A stretch of 51,286 nucleotides of DNA. Source: S012-113 sp965368405. GTDB lineage: Bacteria > Bacteroidota > Bacteroidia > Cytophagales > Cyclobacteriaceae. The notes under the pieces were generated by a model that was not told the DNA's origin, made no database searches, and saw only the letters and a list, made by a program, of their open reading frames with translations. A program made the translations under genes and the position numbers. Positions 36,164-44,535 of the stretch are shown here, in pieces. Position 1 is the first letter of the stretch. Every line of letters begins with the position of its first letter. The stretch covers positions 1-51,286 of the forward strand of contig CBDUMS010000013.1 of assembly GCA_965368405.1 (NCBI GenBank), read 5' to 3'.

Positions 36164-36227
36164 TGTCTTAAATTTATAAAGAACTACTAACCTACGTTCT
36201 TATTTAACCTACATAACTCTACATTTT

Positions 36228-37844
36228 ATGAAATTCGGATTTGTTTTAGACAATCGAAAATGCATCGGCTGTCATGCTTGTACGGTTGCTTGTAAATCGG
36301 AGCACGATGTTCCCATTGGTGTTAATCGAACCTATGTAAAGCAGACAGAAAAAGGGGTTTACCCTAACACTAAAAGACTCTTTTCGGTAACGCGTTGTAA
36401 TCACTGTACCGATGCGCCTTGTGTTGATATATGCCCTGTAGAATGTCTGCACATTCGTCCAGATGGCATTGTTGATTTCAATAGCGATCGTTGCATTGGA
36501 TGTAAATCCTGCATGCAGGCATGCCCATACGATGCCCTTTATATAGACCCAGATACGAATACTGCTGCCAAGTGTAATTACTGCTCGCACCGGATCGATA
36601 TCGGGTTAGAGCCGGCCTGCGTAAATGTATGCCCTGAGCATGCCATAATTTCTGGCGATATGGATGATCCAGAGTCTGAAATATCACAATTACTATCACA
36701 TGAAAATGTTATGGTGCGCAAACCTGAAAAAGGCACTACTCCTAATGTTTTCTATATCAACGGTGATGAAATTTCACTTTCGCCCAACATTACACCACGC
36801 AGTGAAGACTACATGTGGAATTCACAAACAAATGGAGTTGGGCATTATGCTAAATTTGCTGAAACGCTGTCCAAAAAGCCTTACGAGGCAATGGCTGCAG
36901 AGTTAGCAGGAAACCCAAAAACAACAACCACCTATTCTGGCAATGATGCTCCAGCTAAAAGCTCTATGTCGGTCATTATGGAAAAAGCCAACCCTAAACG
37001 AGTTTACGACTCGCCTGACAAGGGTATTTTATGGGGCTGGGAAGTTTCCGGATATGTTTTTACTAAGGCAATTGCTGCTGGTGCTGTACTAGTCCTGTTT
37101 ATGGCTCAAATGATGGGTATTGGCTTTACTAGCGAAACTGCCTGGCTTGGAATGGGTCTTGGCATAGTCTTTCTTACGCTAACAGGAGCATTGCTCGTAA
37201 TGGACCTGGATCAACCAGCAAGGTTTGTCTATGTACTTCTCCGGCCACAATGGACATCTTGGCTCGTAAAAGGAGGCTATTCAATTACTGCATTTGGTGG
37301 TGCCGTAACTGCATGGGCTGCTGGTAAGTTCTTTGCAATACCTACTTTAGAAATCATTGGATTTTGGGTTTCTGCTCTTACCGCCATTATCGTTGCAATT
37401 TATACTGCTTTTCTTTTTGCACAGGCAAAAGGTCGTGATTTCTGGCAAAGTCCTACTTTGCCATTACATATGCTAATCCATAGTGTTATGGCCGGTGCTG
37501 CAGCGCTTTCGATTGGCGCATATTTTATTGAATCGGTACAGGCATTCGATACTTACCTTGGGTATGTAGTCGCTGGCACCATTGCTATAAATCTTGTAGT
37601 AATGTTATTTGAACTAACCATTACTCACCCTACCGAAGATGCCAAAGCTACTGTAGATATGATCCTAAAAGGAAGATACAAAATGCGCTTTTGGATTGGT
37701 GTTGTACTTATCGGCAACTTCCTCCCATTAGGGCTTATATTGGCTGGCGTTTCATTGCCAATTGCAAGTGCTATAGCTCTTCTTGGCATTATTCTAACCG
37801 AAACTATTTGGGTAGAAGCACCACAACGAATTTCCCTAACCTAA
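36228..37844 (+). CDS. Fused Fe-S / NrfD-like membrane subunit of a molybdopterin sulfur oxidoreductase (SoeB-SoeC type)
   Basis: A 538-residue fusion. Residues 1-190 are a DmsB/PsrB-like ferredoxin with sixteen cysteines in four groups: C12/15/18/22, C57/60/65/69, C89/92/95/99 and C116/119/131/135, each fitting a 4Fe-4S cluster. A Gly/Ser/Lys-rich linker of about 80 residues follows. Residues 270-535 form an NrfD/PsrC-like quinone-reactive membrane domain with eight or so helices. In other organisms these are two proteins (SoeB and SoeC, PsrB and PsrC). The part moves electrons between the molybdenum subunit and the quinone pool. It is the first gene of the operon and is separated from the molybdenum subunit gene by 12 bases (to the ATG). 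Confidence 0.88.
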   Translation: MKFGFVLDNRKCIGCHACTVACKSEHDVPIGVNRTYVKQTEKGVYPNTKRLFSVTRCNHCTDAPCVDICPVECLHIRPDGIVDFNSDRCIGCKSCMQACPYDALYIDPDTNTAAKCNYCSHRIDIGLEPACVNVCPEHAIISGDMDDPESEISQLLSHENVMVRKPEKGTTPNVFYINGDEISLSPNITPRSEDYMWNSQTNGVGHYAKFAETLSKKPYEAMAAELAGNPKTTTTYSGNDAPAKSSMSVIMEKANPKRVYDSPDKGILWGWEVSGYVFTKAIAAGAVLVLFMAQMMGIGFTSETAWLGMGLGIVFLTLTGALLVMDLDQPARFVYVLLRPQWTSWLVKGGYSITAFGGAVTAWAAGKFFAIPTLEIIGFWVSALTAIIVAIYTAFLFAQAKGRDFWQSPTLPLHMLIHSVMAGAAALSIGAYFIESVQAFDTYLGYVVAGTIAINLVVMLFELTITHPTEDAKATVDMILKGRYKMRFWIGVVLIGNFLPLGLILAGVSLPIASAIALLGIILTETIWVEAPQRISLT

Positions 37845-37856
37845 GAATTGAATATC

Positions 37857-40721
37857 ATGTCTTATAAACATAAACCATCGGTAATAGAGAAAATTGCAGA
37901 AAGTCTGCGCTTAATACCAAATCTGCACGAAACAGAAGAATCTGGCATCCCCAGGTTAACAGAACCTGGTAAGCTTACAGATTACCCACCGCCAGAACAA
38001 TGGGATTCCTGGGAGGAGTATGAGCCATTAGGTTGGGCAAAAAAACAAAAGAAGACGTATTCTATTGTACCAACAACCTGCTTTAACTGCGAATCTGCAT
38101 GTGGCTTGTTAGGCTATATAGATAAGTCTAATGGTGAGGTACGGAAATTTGAAGGAAACCCTTACCATCCTGCGAGTAGAGGTAAGAATTGTGCTAAAGG
38201 ACCGGCTACTATAAATCAAATTAAAGATCCGGATCGAATCTTTTACCCAATGAAGCGTAAAGGTGTACGTGGTGGAGGTGAATGGGAACGAGTTTCCTGG
38301 GATGAGGCATTGGACGATATTGCAGGAAGAATGCGGAAGGCACTTCAAGAAAAGCGCAATAACGAAATTGCCTACCATGTGGGTCGACCAGGTCATGAAG
38401 GCTATATGGATCGGGTTCTAAAGGCGTGGAACGTGGATGGCCATAATAGTCATACCAATGTCTGTTCTTCAGGTGCTCGATTTGGATATAATATCTGGCA
38501 TGGATATGATAGGCCTTCGCCAGATTATGCCAATGCTAAATTCATATTGCTCATCAGTGCTCACTTAGAGTCTGGCCATTATTTCAATCCGCATGCTCAA
38601 CGAATTATGGAAGGCATGATGGATGGTGCTAAGATGGCTGCAATGGATCCTCGTTTGTCGAACACCGCAAGTATGGCCAACTACTGGTTGCCTACTAATC
38701 CTGGATCAGAGGCAGCGGCACTATTAGCAATGGCCAAAATAATAATAGAAGAAGGATTAATGAACGAGAAGTTCGTTAAAACCTGGGTGAACTGGGATGA
38801 GTATCTTAAGAAGATGCACCCTGGAACGGAAGTTACCTTTGAAAACTATAAGGCCAAGCTTCTTGAAGAGTATGCGGAGTATACCCCAGAGTATGCTCAG
38901 CAGGAAAGTGGTGTTAAAGCTGCGGTAATTAAAGAAGTTGCCATTGAAATTGGTAAGGCTGGTTCAAAGTTTGCTGCTCACAATTGGCGAAGTGCAGGTA
39001 GTGGTAACCTTGGCGGCTGGGCAGTAGCAAGGGCATTACATTTCCTAAATGTACTTACCGGAAGTGTCGGTACTGAAGGCGGTACCTCTCCTAATAGTTG
39101 GAATAAATTTCATCCAACATTCTTTGATAATCCACCTGCTCAGAAGTTCTGGAATGAAATGCATTTCCCTAATGAGTATCCGTTGGCGTTCTTTGAAATG
39201 AGTATGCTTCTGCCTCACTTCTTAAAAGAAGGACGGGGTAAGTTAGATACTTACTTTACAAGAGTATTTAACCCCGTTTGGACTTATCCTGATGGATTTA
39301 GTTGGATAGAGGCTTTATCAGATGAAGAAAAGGTTGGCTGCCATATAGCACTCACTCCAACATGGAATGAAACAGCATACTTCGCTGATTATGTATTACC
39401 AATGGGTCATTCCGCAGAACGACACGATCTAAATAGTTACGAAACGCACAGTGCGGTTTGGATAGCCTTTAGGCAACCGGTTCTGCGTGAGTATGCTCGA
39501 AGAGAAGGAAAAGATTTCACTTTCACATATGAGGTTAACCCCGGCGAGGTCTGGGAGGAAGATGAATTCTGGATCGAACTTTCATGGAGGATAGATCCTG
39601 ATGGCAGTCTTGGGATAAGAGAGCATTTCTTGTCACCTTATAGAGAGGGGGAAAAGATAAATATTGATGAATATTACCAGTTTATCTTTGAGAACACCAA
39701 GGGCTTGCCTGAAAAAGCAGCCAAGGAAGGACTTAGTCCACTTGACTATATGAGAAAATATGGTGCTTTTGAGCTGGATGGAACAGCCTATGAGTTACAT
39801 AAAAACGAAGTGCCGGCTGAAAAGCTCAAGGGGGCAATTGTTGATAAGGATACCAATATCATTAGCAAGGATGGACAGAATATAGGCGTTGAGGTTGATG
39901 GAACTCCGATGGTAGGGTTCCCTACGCCATCTCGAAAACAAGAGTTCTATTCGCAAACAATGGAGGACTGGAAATGGCCGGAGTATACCACTCCCACTTA
40001 TATAAAGAGTCATGTCCATGAAGAGAATATGGATAGGGAGAAGGGAGATTTTCCTCTTGTTCCAACGTTCCGTTTACCTGTGTTGATTCACTCTCGTTCA
40101 GGAAACGCTAAATGGCTAACAGAAATTGCTAATCGTAATCCAGTTTGGATGCATACTAGCGATGCAGCTCGATTCAATATTAAAACAGGTGATATGATCA
40201 GGGTAAATACTGACATCGGCTATTTTGTTGATAAGGTATGGGTTACAGAAGGGATGAAACCAGGTGTTGTCGCCTGCTCTCACCATCTTGGTCGCTGGCG
40301 TCGACCTCAGGATGTTGAAGCTAATCGATGGGCTACCAATACGGTGAAGATTGAGAATAAGGAAAAAGGTAAATGGAAGATGTCAACTATAAATGGCATT
40401 AAACCCTACGAAAGTGATGACAAAGATTCAAAGAGAATCTTCTGGTCAGATGGAGGGGTGCACCAAAATATCACCTTCCCGGTTCATCCAGATCCAATAA
40501 GCGGAATGCACTGCTGGCATCAAAAGGTTCGTATTGAACGGGCCCATGACGATGACAACTATGGTGATATCTTTGTGGATACTGATAAATCATTTGAGGT
40601 GTATAAAGAATGGCTTGCAATGACCAGACCGGCACCGGGACCAAACGGTGAACGAAGACCAATTTGGTTTAAGAGAGCATTACGACCTGCTCCGGAAACC
40701 TTTTATATTAACAAAGACTAG
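37857..40721 (+). CDS. Molybdopterin oxidoreductase catalytic subunit, SoeA-like
   Basis: A 954-residue molybdo-bis(guanine dinucleotide) enzyme of the DMSO-reductase superfamily. The N-terminal 4Fe-4S motif is C75-x2-C78-x3-C82...C112 (CFNCESAC, then NCAKG). The likely Mo-ligand Cys203 lies in HTNVCSSG, as in the PsrA/PhsA/SoeA clade. There is no Tat signal, so the subunit is cytoplasmic, unlike tetrathionate or polysulfide reductases. Length and absence of Tat fit the sulfite dehydrogenase subunit SoeA. An upstream TTG (37848) is in frame, but the ATG at 37857 is the better start. Neighbours are the Fe-S/NrfD partner before and a SulP transporter after. Sulfite as substrate is an inference from the family and the neighbours; thiosulfate or polysulfide reduction remains possible. 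Confidence 0.85.
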   Translation: MSYKHKPSVIEKIAESLRLIPNLHETEESGIPRLTEPGKLTDYPPPEQWDSWEEYEPLGWAKKQKKTYSIVPTTCFNCESACGLLGYIDKSNGEVRKFEGNPYHPASRGKNCAKGPATINQIKDPDRIFYPMKRKGVRGGGEWERVSWDEALDDIAGRMRKALQEKRNNEIAYHVGRPGHEGYMDRVLKAWNVDGHNSHTNVCSSGARFGYNIWHGYDRPSPDYANAKFILLISAHLESGHYFNPHAQRIMEGMMDGAKMAAMDPRLSNTASMANYWLPTNPGSEAAALLAMAKIIIEEGLMNEKFVKTWVNWDEYLKKMHPGTEVTFENYKAKLLEEYAEYTPEYAQQESGVKAAVIKEVAIEIGKAGSKFAAHNWRSAGSGNLGGWAVARALHFLNVLTGSVGTEGGTSPNSWNKFHPTFFDNPPAQKFWNEMHFPNEYPLAFFEMSMLLPHFLKEGRGKLDTYFTRVFNPVWTYPDGFSWIEALSDEEKVGCHIALTPTWNETAYFADYVLPMGHSAERHDLNSYETHSAVWIAFRQPVLREYARREGKDFTFTYEVNPGEVWEEDEFWIELSWRIDPDGSLGIREHFLSPYREGEKINIDEYYQFIFENTKGLPEKAAKEGLSPLDYMRKYGAFELDGTAYELHKNEVPAEKLKGAIVDKDTNIISKDGQNIGVEVDGTPMVGFPTPSRKQEFYSQTMEDWKWPEYTTPTYIKSHVHEENMDREKGDFPLVPTFRLPVLIHSRSGNAKWLTEIANRNPVWMHTSDAARFNIKTGDMIRVNTDIGYFVDKVWVTEGMKPGVVACSHHLGRWRRPQDVEANRWATNTVKIENKEKGKWKMSTINGIKPYESDDKDSKRIFWSDGGVHQNITFPVHPDPISGMHCWHQKVRIERAHDDDNYGDIFVDTDKSFEVYKEWLAMTRPAPGPNGERRPIWFKRALRPAPETFYINKD

Positions 40722-40724
40722 TAA

Positions 40725-42458
40725 TTGAATAACGGCGTGCTAAATAAGGTGTTCCCCTTCCTTAATTGGATTGGGGCGGTAAACAGGAATACCCTGAAAG
40801 ATGATGCAATGGCTGGTCTAACCGGCGCTATCATTGTTCTTCCTCAGGGTATTGCTTTTGCTGAAATTGCCGGTATGCCACCAATATATGGCCTGTATAC
40901 GGCAATGATTACTCCAATTATTGCGGCTTTGTTCGGATCGAGCAAGCACCTCATATCCGGTCCTACAACAGCTATTTCATTGGTTATTTTTAGTGCTGTT
41001 TCGGCAATGGCAACACCTAAATCAGGCGAATTTATTGCGTTGGTGCTAACCATCACCCTTTTAGCAGGCATTTTCCAATTCGTTCTCGGGCTGGCCAGAA
41101 TGGGCACACTAGTAAACTATGTTTCACATTCGGTAGTAATTGGCTTTACGGCAGGAGCTGCCATTTTAATTGCTACCAGTCAATTAAAGCATGTAATTGG
41201 TGTTCCGGTTCCAGGTGGCGAGTTTATCGAAAAATGGAAGCATATTATAACAGGTTTAGGAGAAACTAACTTGTATGTTCTGCTCGTTGCACTCACAACT
41301 CTTTTTACAGCCATCTTAATGAAGCGTTTCCTACCTAAATGGCCTAATTTACTATTGGCCATGATCGTAGGAGGAGTTCTAACCTATTTAATCGATGGAG
41401 CCAATCATGGAGTTACCTTGGTGGGGCAACTGCCAGCAAAACTGCCTCCCTTCGCAGTGCCAGCATTAAACTTCAGTAGCTTCGAACATTTAGCAAGCAA
41501 TGCCTTTGCCATAGCTCTGCTAGGACTCATAGAAGCCGTCGCGATTGGGCGATCTATTGCATCAAAATCACATCAGCGTATCGATGGGAATCAGGAGTTT
41601 ATTGGCCAGGGGCTATCGAATATTGTTGGAAGTTTCTTTTCCTGCTATGCAGGATCGGGTTCATTTACTCGTTCAGGCGTTAATTATACCGCTGGCGCAA
41701 AAACCCCTATGGCAGCAATTTTTGCGGCCATTCTTTTAATGCTGGTACTATTATTAATCGCTCCACTCACTGCATATTTACCTATTCCTGCCATGGGCGG
41801 TATAATACTGCTTGTTGCTTATAATTTAATCGATTGGCATGGGATTAAACATATTTTTAAAGCAAGCAATCGCGAAACCATTGTTTTCAGTATTACTATG
41901 CTGTCTACGCTGTTCCTAGAATTGGAGTTTGCAATTTATATTGGGGTGATTTTCTCGCTAATCTTTTACCTGCAGGCAACATCAAAGCCGAGAGTGGTTA
42001 CTATTGCTCCCGATGAAACCGATATTAAGCGTTCCTTCATTAATGTTGAACGAAAAGAGGTAAAAACCTGCCCCCAGCTTCGGGTTTGTAGGATAGATGG
42101 CCCCTTATATTTTGGTGCCGTAAATAAAGTCTCCGACGATCTTAATTTGATGCTTGAAGAGGAGGAACGAGACCTGCTCATCGTTGGTACCGGCATTAGC
42201 CTAATTGATATGGCCGGTGCTGAACTCTTGGAAAACCAGGCCAAATTATGGCGAGCACGGGGAGGTCGGTTATACCTATGTTCTCTTCGGCTTCAAGTGC
42301 GAAAGTTCCTCGATAGAGGTGGCTATAAAGAGCTAATTGGTGAAGACGCTTTTTTCGAAACAAAAGAAGAAGCTATAAACAAAATATATAGAAAACTGGA
42401 TAGGGATATTTGTGCCAGTTGCGAGCAAAGAATTTTTATTGAATGTGATAAAGAATAA
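40725..42458 (+). CDS. SulP-family anion transporter with STAS domain
   Basis: A 577-residue inner-membrane transporter. It has the SulP core with GIAFAEIAGMPPIYGLYTAM, FGSSKHLISGPTTAISL and about twelve helices, and a C-terminal STAS domain (about 435-545, LLIVGTGISLIDMAGAELL). The tail has three cysteines, ICASCEQRIFIEC, a C-x2-C-x7-C pattern that SulP proteins of other bacteria also seem to carry. SulP proteins move sulfate, bicarbonate or other oxyanions; here sulfate or sulfite exchange is suggested by the neighbouring molybdoenzyme. The start is a TTG 3 bases after the previous stop; a GTG at 40737 is the alternative. The 3' end overlaps nothing, and the ArsR gene begins 4 bases after its stop. 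Confidence 0.88.
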   Translation: MNNGVLNKVFPFLNWIGAVNRNTLKDDAMAGLTGAIIVLPQGIAFAEIAGMPPIYGLYTAMITPIIAALFGSSKHLISGPTTAISLVIFSAVSAMATPKSGEFIALVLTITLLAGIFQFVLGLARMGTLVNYVSHSVVIGFTAGAAILIATSQLKHVIGVPVPGGEFIEKWKHIITGLGETNLYVLLVALTTLFTAILMKRFLPKWPNLLLAMIVGGVLTYLIDGANHGVTLVGQLPAKLPPFAVPALNFSSFEHLASNAFAIALLGLIEAVAIGRSIASKSHQRIDGNQEFIGQGLSNIVGSFFSCYAGSGSFTRSGVNYTAGAKTPMAAIFAAILLMLVLLLIAPLTAYLPIPAMGGIILLVAYNLIDWHGIKHIFKASNRETIVFSITMLSTLFLELEFAIYIGVIFSLIFYLQATSKPRVVTIAPDETDIKRSFINVERKEVKTCPQLRVCRIDGPLYFGAVNKVSDDLNLMLEEEERDLLIVGTGISLIDMAGAELLENQAKLWRARGGRLYLCSLRLQVRKFLDRGGYKELIGEDAFFETKEEAINKIYRKLDRDICASCEQRIFIECDKE

Positions 42459-42462
42459 GAGG

Positions 42463-42771
42463 ATGACAGCGGAACTAGAGATAAATCAACAAGAATTAGA
42501 AAAGGCAGCGTTTATTTTAAAAAGTATTGCGCACCCATCGCGATTAGCGATTATTCAAATTCTTTCGAAGAATGGCGTGATGGCCGTATCTGAGATAAGC
42601 AAGGAACTTAACCTGGAACAATCACTTACCTCACACCACCTTACAATAATGAAAACAAAAGGTGTTCTAGAGAGTGTAAGAGAAGGCAAAAGTATTATGT
42701 ATAAACTAAAATTAACTGAAGTGACAAAGGTTCTCGCCTGCATTGAGCATTGCGATCTTTCACGATTTTAA
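42463..42771 (+). CDS. ArsR-family winged-helix regulator with C-terminal CxxxC
   Basis: A 102-residue repressor of the ArsR/SmtB family. The helix-turn-helix is AVSEISKELNLEQSLTSHHLTIMKTKGVLESVREGKSIMYKL, with the usual SxLSHHL-like recognition helix read as LTSHHL. There is no CVC in the third helix as in arsenic sensors, and no Cys in the second helix. The only cysteines are a C-x3-C pair in the last helix (ACIEHC), which could be a persulfide, metal or oxidant sensor at a dimer interface. The frame is open upstream to 42412, but the ATG at 42463, just after AGAGG and the SulP stop, is preferred. It lies inside the sulfur operon, so autoregulation through the 36134-36163 palindrome is likely. 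Confidence 0.9.
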   Translation: MTAELEINQQELEKAAFILKSIAHPSRLAIIQILSKNGVMAVSEISKELNLEQSLTSHHLTIMKTKGVLESVREGKSIMYKLKLTEVTKVLACIEHCDLSRF

Positions 42772-42782
42772 CCATTATAATT

Positions 42783-43358
42783 ATGACAAAAGTAATTGAG
42801 TTTATTCAGCAACCATGGCCCTGGTGGGTAGCTGGCCCACTAATCACTTATGTGATGTTTTCTCTCCTTTATTTCGGTAAGGGTTTTGGCGTATCAACTA
42901 ATTTCCGAACGGCCTGCGCGATGTTAGGGGCGGACCGGGTTTCAGACTTTTTTAAGATCGACTGGAAAGATCAAAAATGGAACCTTATGTTCATAGTTGG
43001 AACAATACTTGGTGGATTTATATCTGCTCAATGGCTAACTCCAGACCCTACGGTGGCAATCTCAGCAAGCACTGTTGCCGATTTACAAGCGATTGGCATA
43101 GCCAATCCAGGAGTAGGCTATGTGCCAGAAGAAATATTTGGCACTGATGCTGTTTGGAGTCTTAGAAGTTTGGTTTTCCTTATTGGGGGAGGCTTTTTAG
43201 TAGGCTTTGGAACCCGTTATGCCAATGGTTGTACCTCAGGGCACGCAATAAGCGGATTAAGCAATTTGCAATATTGGTCACTGATTGCAGTAATTGGCTT
43301 CTTCATTGGCGGCTTATTAATGACACATGTATTACTACCTTACCTAATTAACCTCTAG
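42783..43358 (+). CDS. YeeE/YedE-family sulfur transporter, long half
   Basis: A 191-residue inner-membrane protein, the larger of two half-proteins. Signature elements are the loop FGKGFGVSTNFRTACAML and the GFGTRYANGCTSGHAISGLSNL motif, whose Cys-containing loop conducts thiosulfate in the full-length homologue TsuA. The true start is the ATG at 42783 (MTKVIEFIQQPWPWW); an open frame from 42750 overlaps the ArsR gene and is not needed. It is likely to import thiosulfate, or possibly sulfite or selenium species. The partner gene starts 4 bases downstream. Confidence 0.88.
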   Translation: MTKVIEFIQQPWPWWVAGPLITYVMFSLLYFGKGFGVSTNFRTACAMLGADRVSDFFKIDWKDQKWNLMFIVGTILGGFISAQWLTPDPTVAISASTVADLQAIGIANPGVGYVPEEIFGTDAVWSLRSLVFLIGGGFLVGFGTRYANGCTSGHAISGLSNLQYWSLIAVIGFFIGGLLMTHVLLPYLINL

Positions 43359-43362
43359 AGCT

Positions 43363-43776
43363 ATGAAATTACTAAGATTTACAATAATGGGAATCCTGTT
43401 TGGTATAGTACTGAGCAAAGCAGAAATCATCTCCTGGTATAGAATTCAGGAAATGTTCAGATTCCAATCTTTTCATATGTACGGTGTTATCGGTTCTGCA
43501 GTAGTTTTTGGGATTCTTACCATTCAAATTATAAAAAGAATGAAACTAAAGGATGCTCAAGGAGAAATGATTACCGTTTCCACTCAAGAGCCAAGTTACG
43601 CGCGTAACTTAATAGGAGGAACAATATTTGGTTTAGGCTGGGCTATTACTGGTGCATGCCCTGGGCCTCTGTTCATTTTAGCTGGTCATGAAGGTTGGGT
43701 GTTTATTATTCCCATTCTAAGCGCTATTCTCGGAACATTCGTCTATGGTATTCTAAGTCCCAAACTACCTCATTAA
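43363..43776 (+). CDS. YeeE/YedE-family sulfur transporter, short half (DUF6691-like)
   Basis: A 137-residue inner-membrane protein with about four helices. The second half of the YeeE/YedE fold is shown by GGTIFGLGWAITGACPGPLFI (second Cys loop) near residues 78-98. With the preceding gene it would make a complete pseudo-symmetric transporter. It is the last gene of the operon and is followed by a strong hairpin. Confidence 0.85.
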   Translation: MKLLRFTIMGILFGIVLSKAEIISWYRIQEMFRFQSFHMYGVIGSAVVFGILTIQIIKRMKLKDAQGEMITVSTQEPSYARNLIGGTIFGLGWAITGACPGPLFILAGHEGWVFIIPILSAILGTFVYGILSPKLPH

Positions 43777-43792
43777 CTGTATATTGAACAAT

Positions 43793-43826
43793 AAAAAAGG
43801 TCAGCTTAGATAAGCTGACCTTTTTT
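43793..43826. terminator. Bidirectional terminator after the sulfur operon
   Basis: Perfect 10-base stem GGTCAGCTTA/TAAGCTGACC (43799-43808, 43811-43820), AAAAAA before and TTTTTT after. It ends the sulfur operon on the plus strand and can also serve the convergent SPOR-like gene. Confidence 0.92.
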
Positions 43827-43840
43827 GATTTGTTACTTTT

Positions 43841-44464
43841 TTAGATGACTCCTTCTAGTACATCCTTTATTGGTACGCGCTTACCATCTTTATAAGGTAC
43901 GATCCAGGCATCTTTTACACCCATCTCACGCAAATGCTTCTTAAAGGTATCGGCTTCCCAATAATCCTTGAAGAAACCAACAGTTACTTTTTGCATACCG
44001 TTATCATCTTCGCCACTAAACATAGGGTTGTTATCGAAGAATTTAGACATGTCTTTCTTTTCAAAAGCACCTATCTGCACTTTAAAAACGACACCGTCCA
44101 TAGAAACAGGAGACTTTGTAACAGTTACTGGTTTCTGGGTACCTAGTGCATTTTTAGCCGCCATTTCTGCCTCCTTCGCTGCCGCGATCTGTGCTTGAGC
44201 CCTGGTTAGCTGGTCTTGAAGTTCAGCAATTTTCGAATCCTTTTCCCCCATCTGAGATTGCAGGGTAGAAAGTTGTCTTTTTGTTGTACTTAATTGACTT
44301 TTGAGCGTTCCATTCTCTTCCACCAAGTCCTTAAAGCCTTCCAAGTCTTTCTTGTAAGCTTTGTATTTGGTCTTCCATTCTTTCTTCTCTTCTTTCGATA
44401 ACTGAGCAGACGCGCTAAAGCCAACAGCGAGACATAAGACGAGTACTATTATTTTTTTCATCAC
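43841..44464 (-). CDS. Exported coiled-coil protein with SPOR-like C-terminal domain
   Basis: A 207-residue exported protein. Signal peptide (cleavage near ASAQ); then a Lys/Glu-rich coiled coil (about 25-105, heptads in NGTLKSQLSTTKRQLSTLQSQ); then a C-terminal SPOR-like domain (FKVQIGAFEKKDM...VGFFKDYWEADTFKKHLREMGVKDAWIVPY). SPOR domains bind denuded peptidoglycan glycan strands, often at division sites. I would place it in the periplasm. Its 3' end meets the terminator of the sulfur operon convergently. Confidence 0.8.
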   Translation of the reverse strand: MMKKIIVLVLCLAVGFSASAQLSKEEKKEWKTKYKAYKKDLEGFKDLVEENGTLKSQLSTTKRQLSTLQSQMGEKDSKIAELQDQLTRAQAQIAAAKEAEMAAKNALGTQKPVTVTKSPVSMDGVVFKVQIGAFEKKDMSKFFDNNPMFSGEDDNGMQKVTVGFFKDYWEADTFKKHLREMGVKDAWIVPYKDGKRVPIKDVLEGVI

Positions 44465-44535
44465 GATTATTTGTTCGGTTTGATTATAAATCTAATAAAA
44501 TTAATCTATTTAAAGCAATACACAGCAAATTCTCA

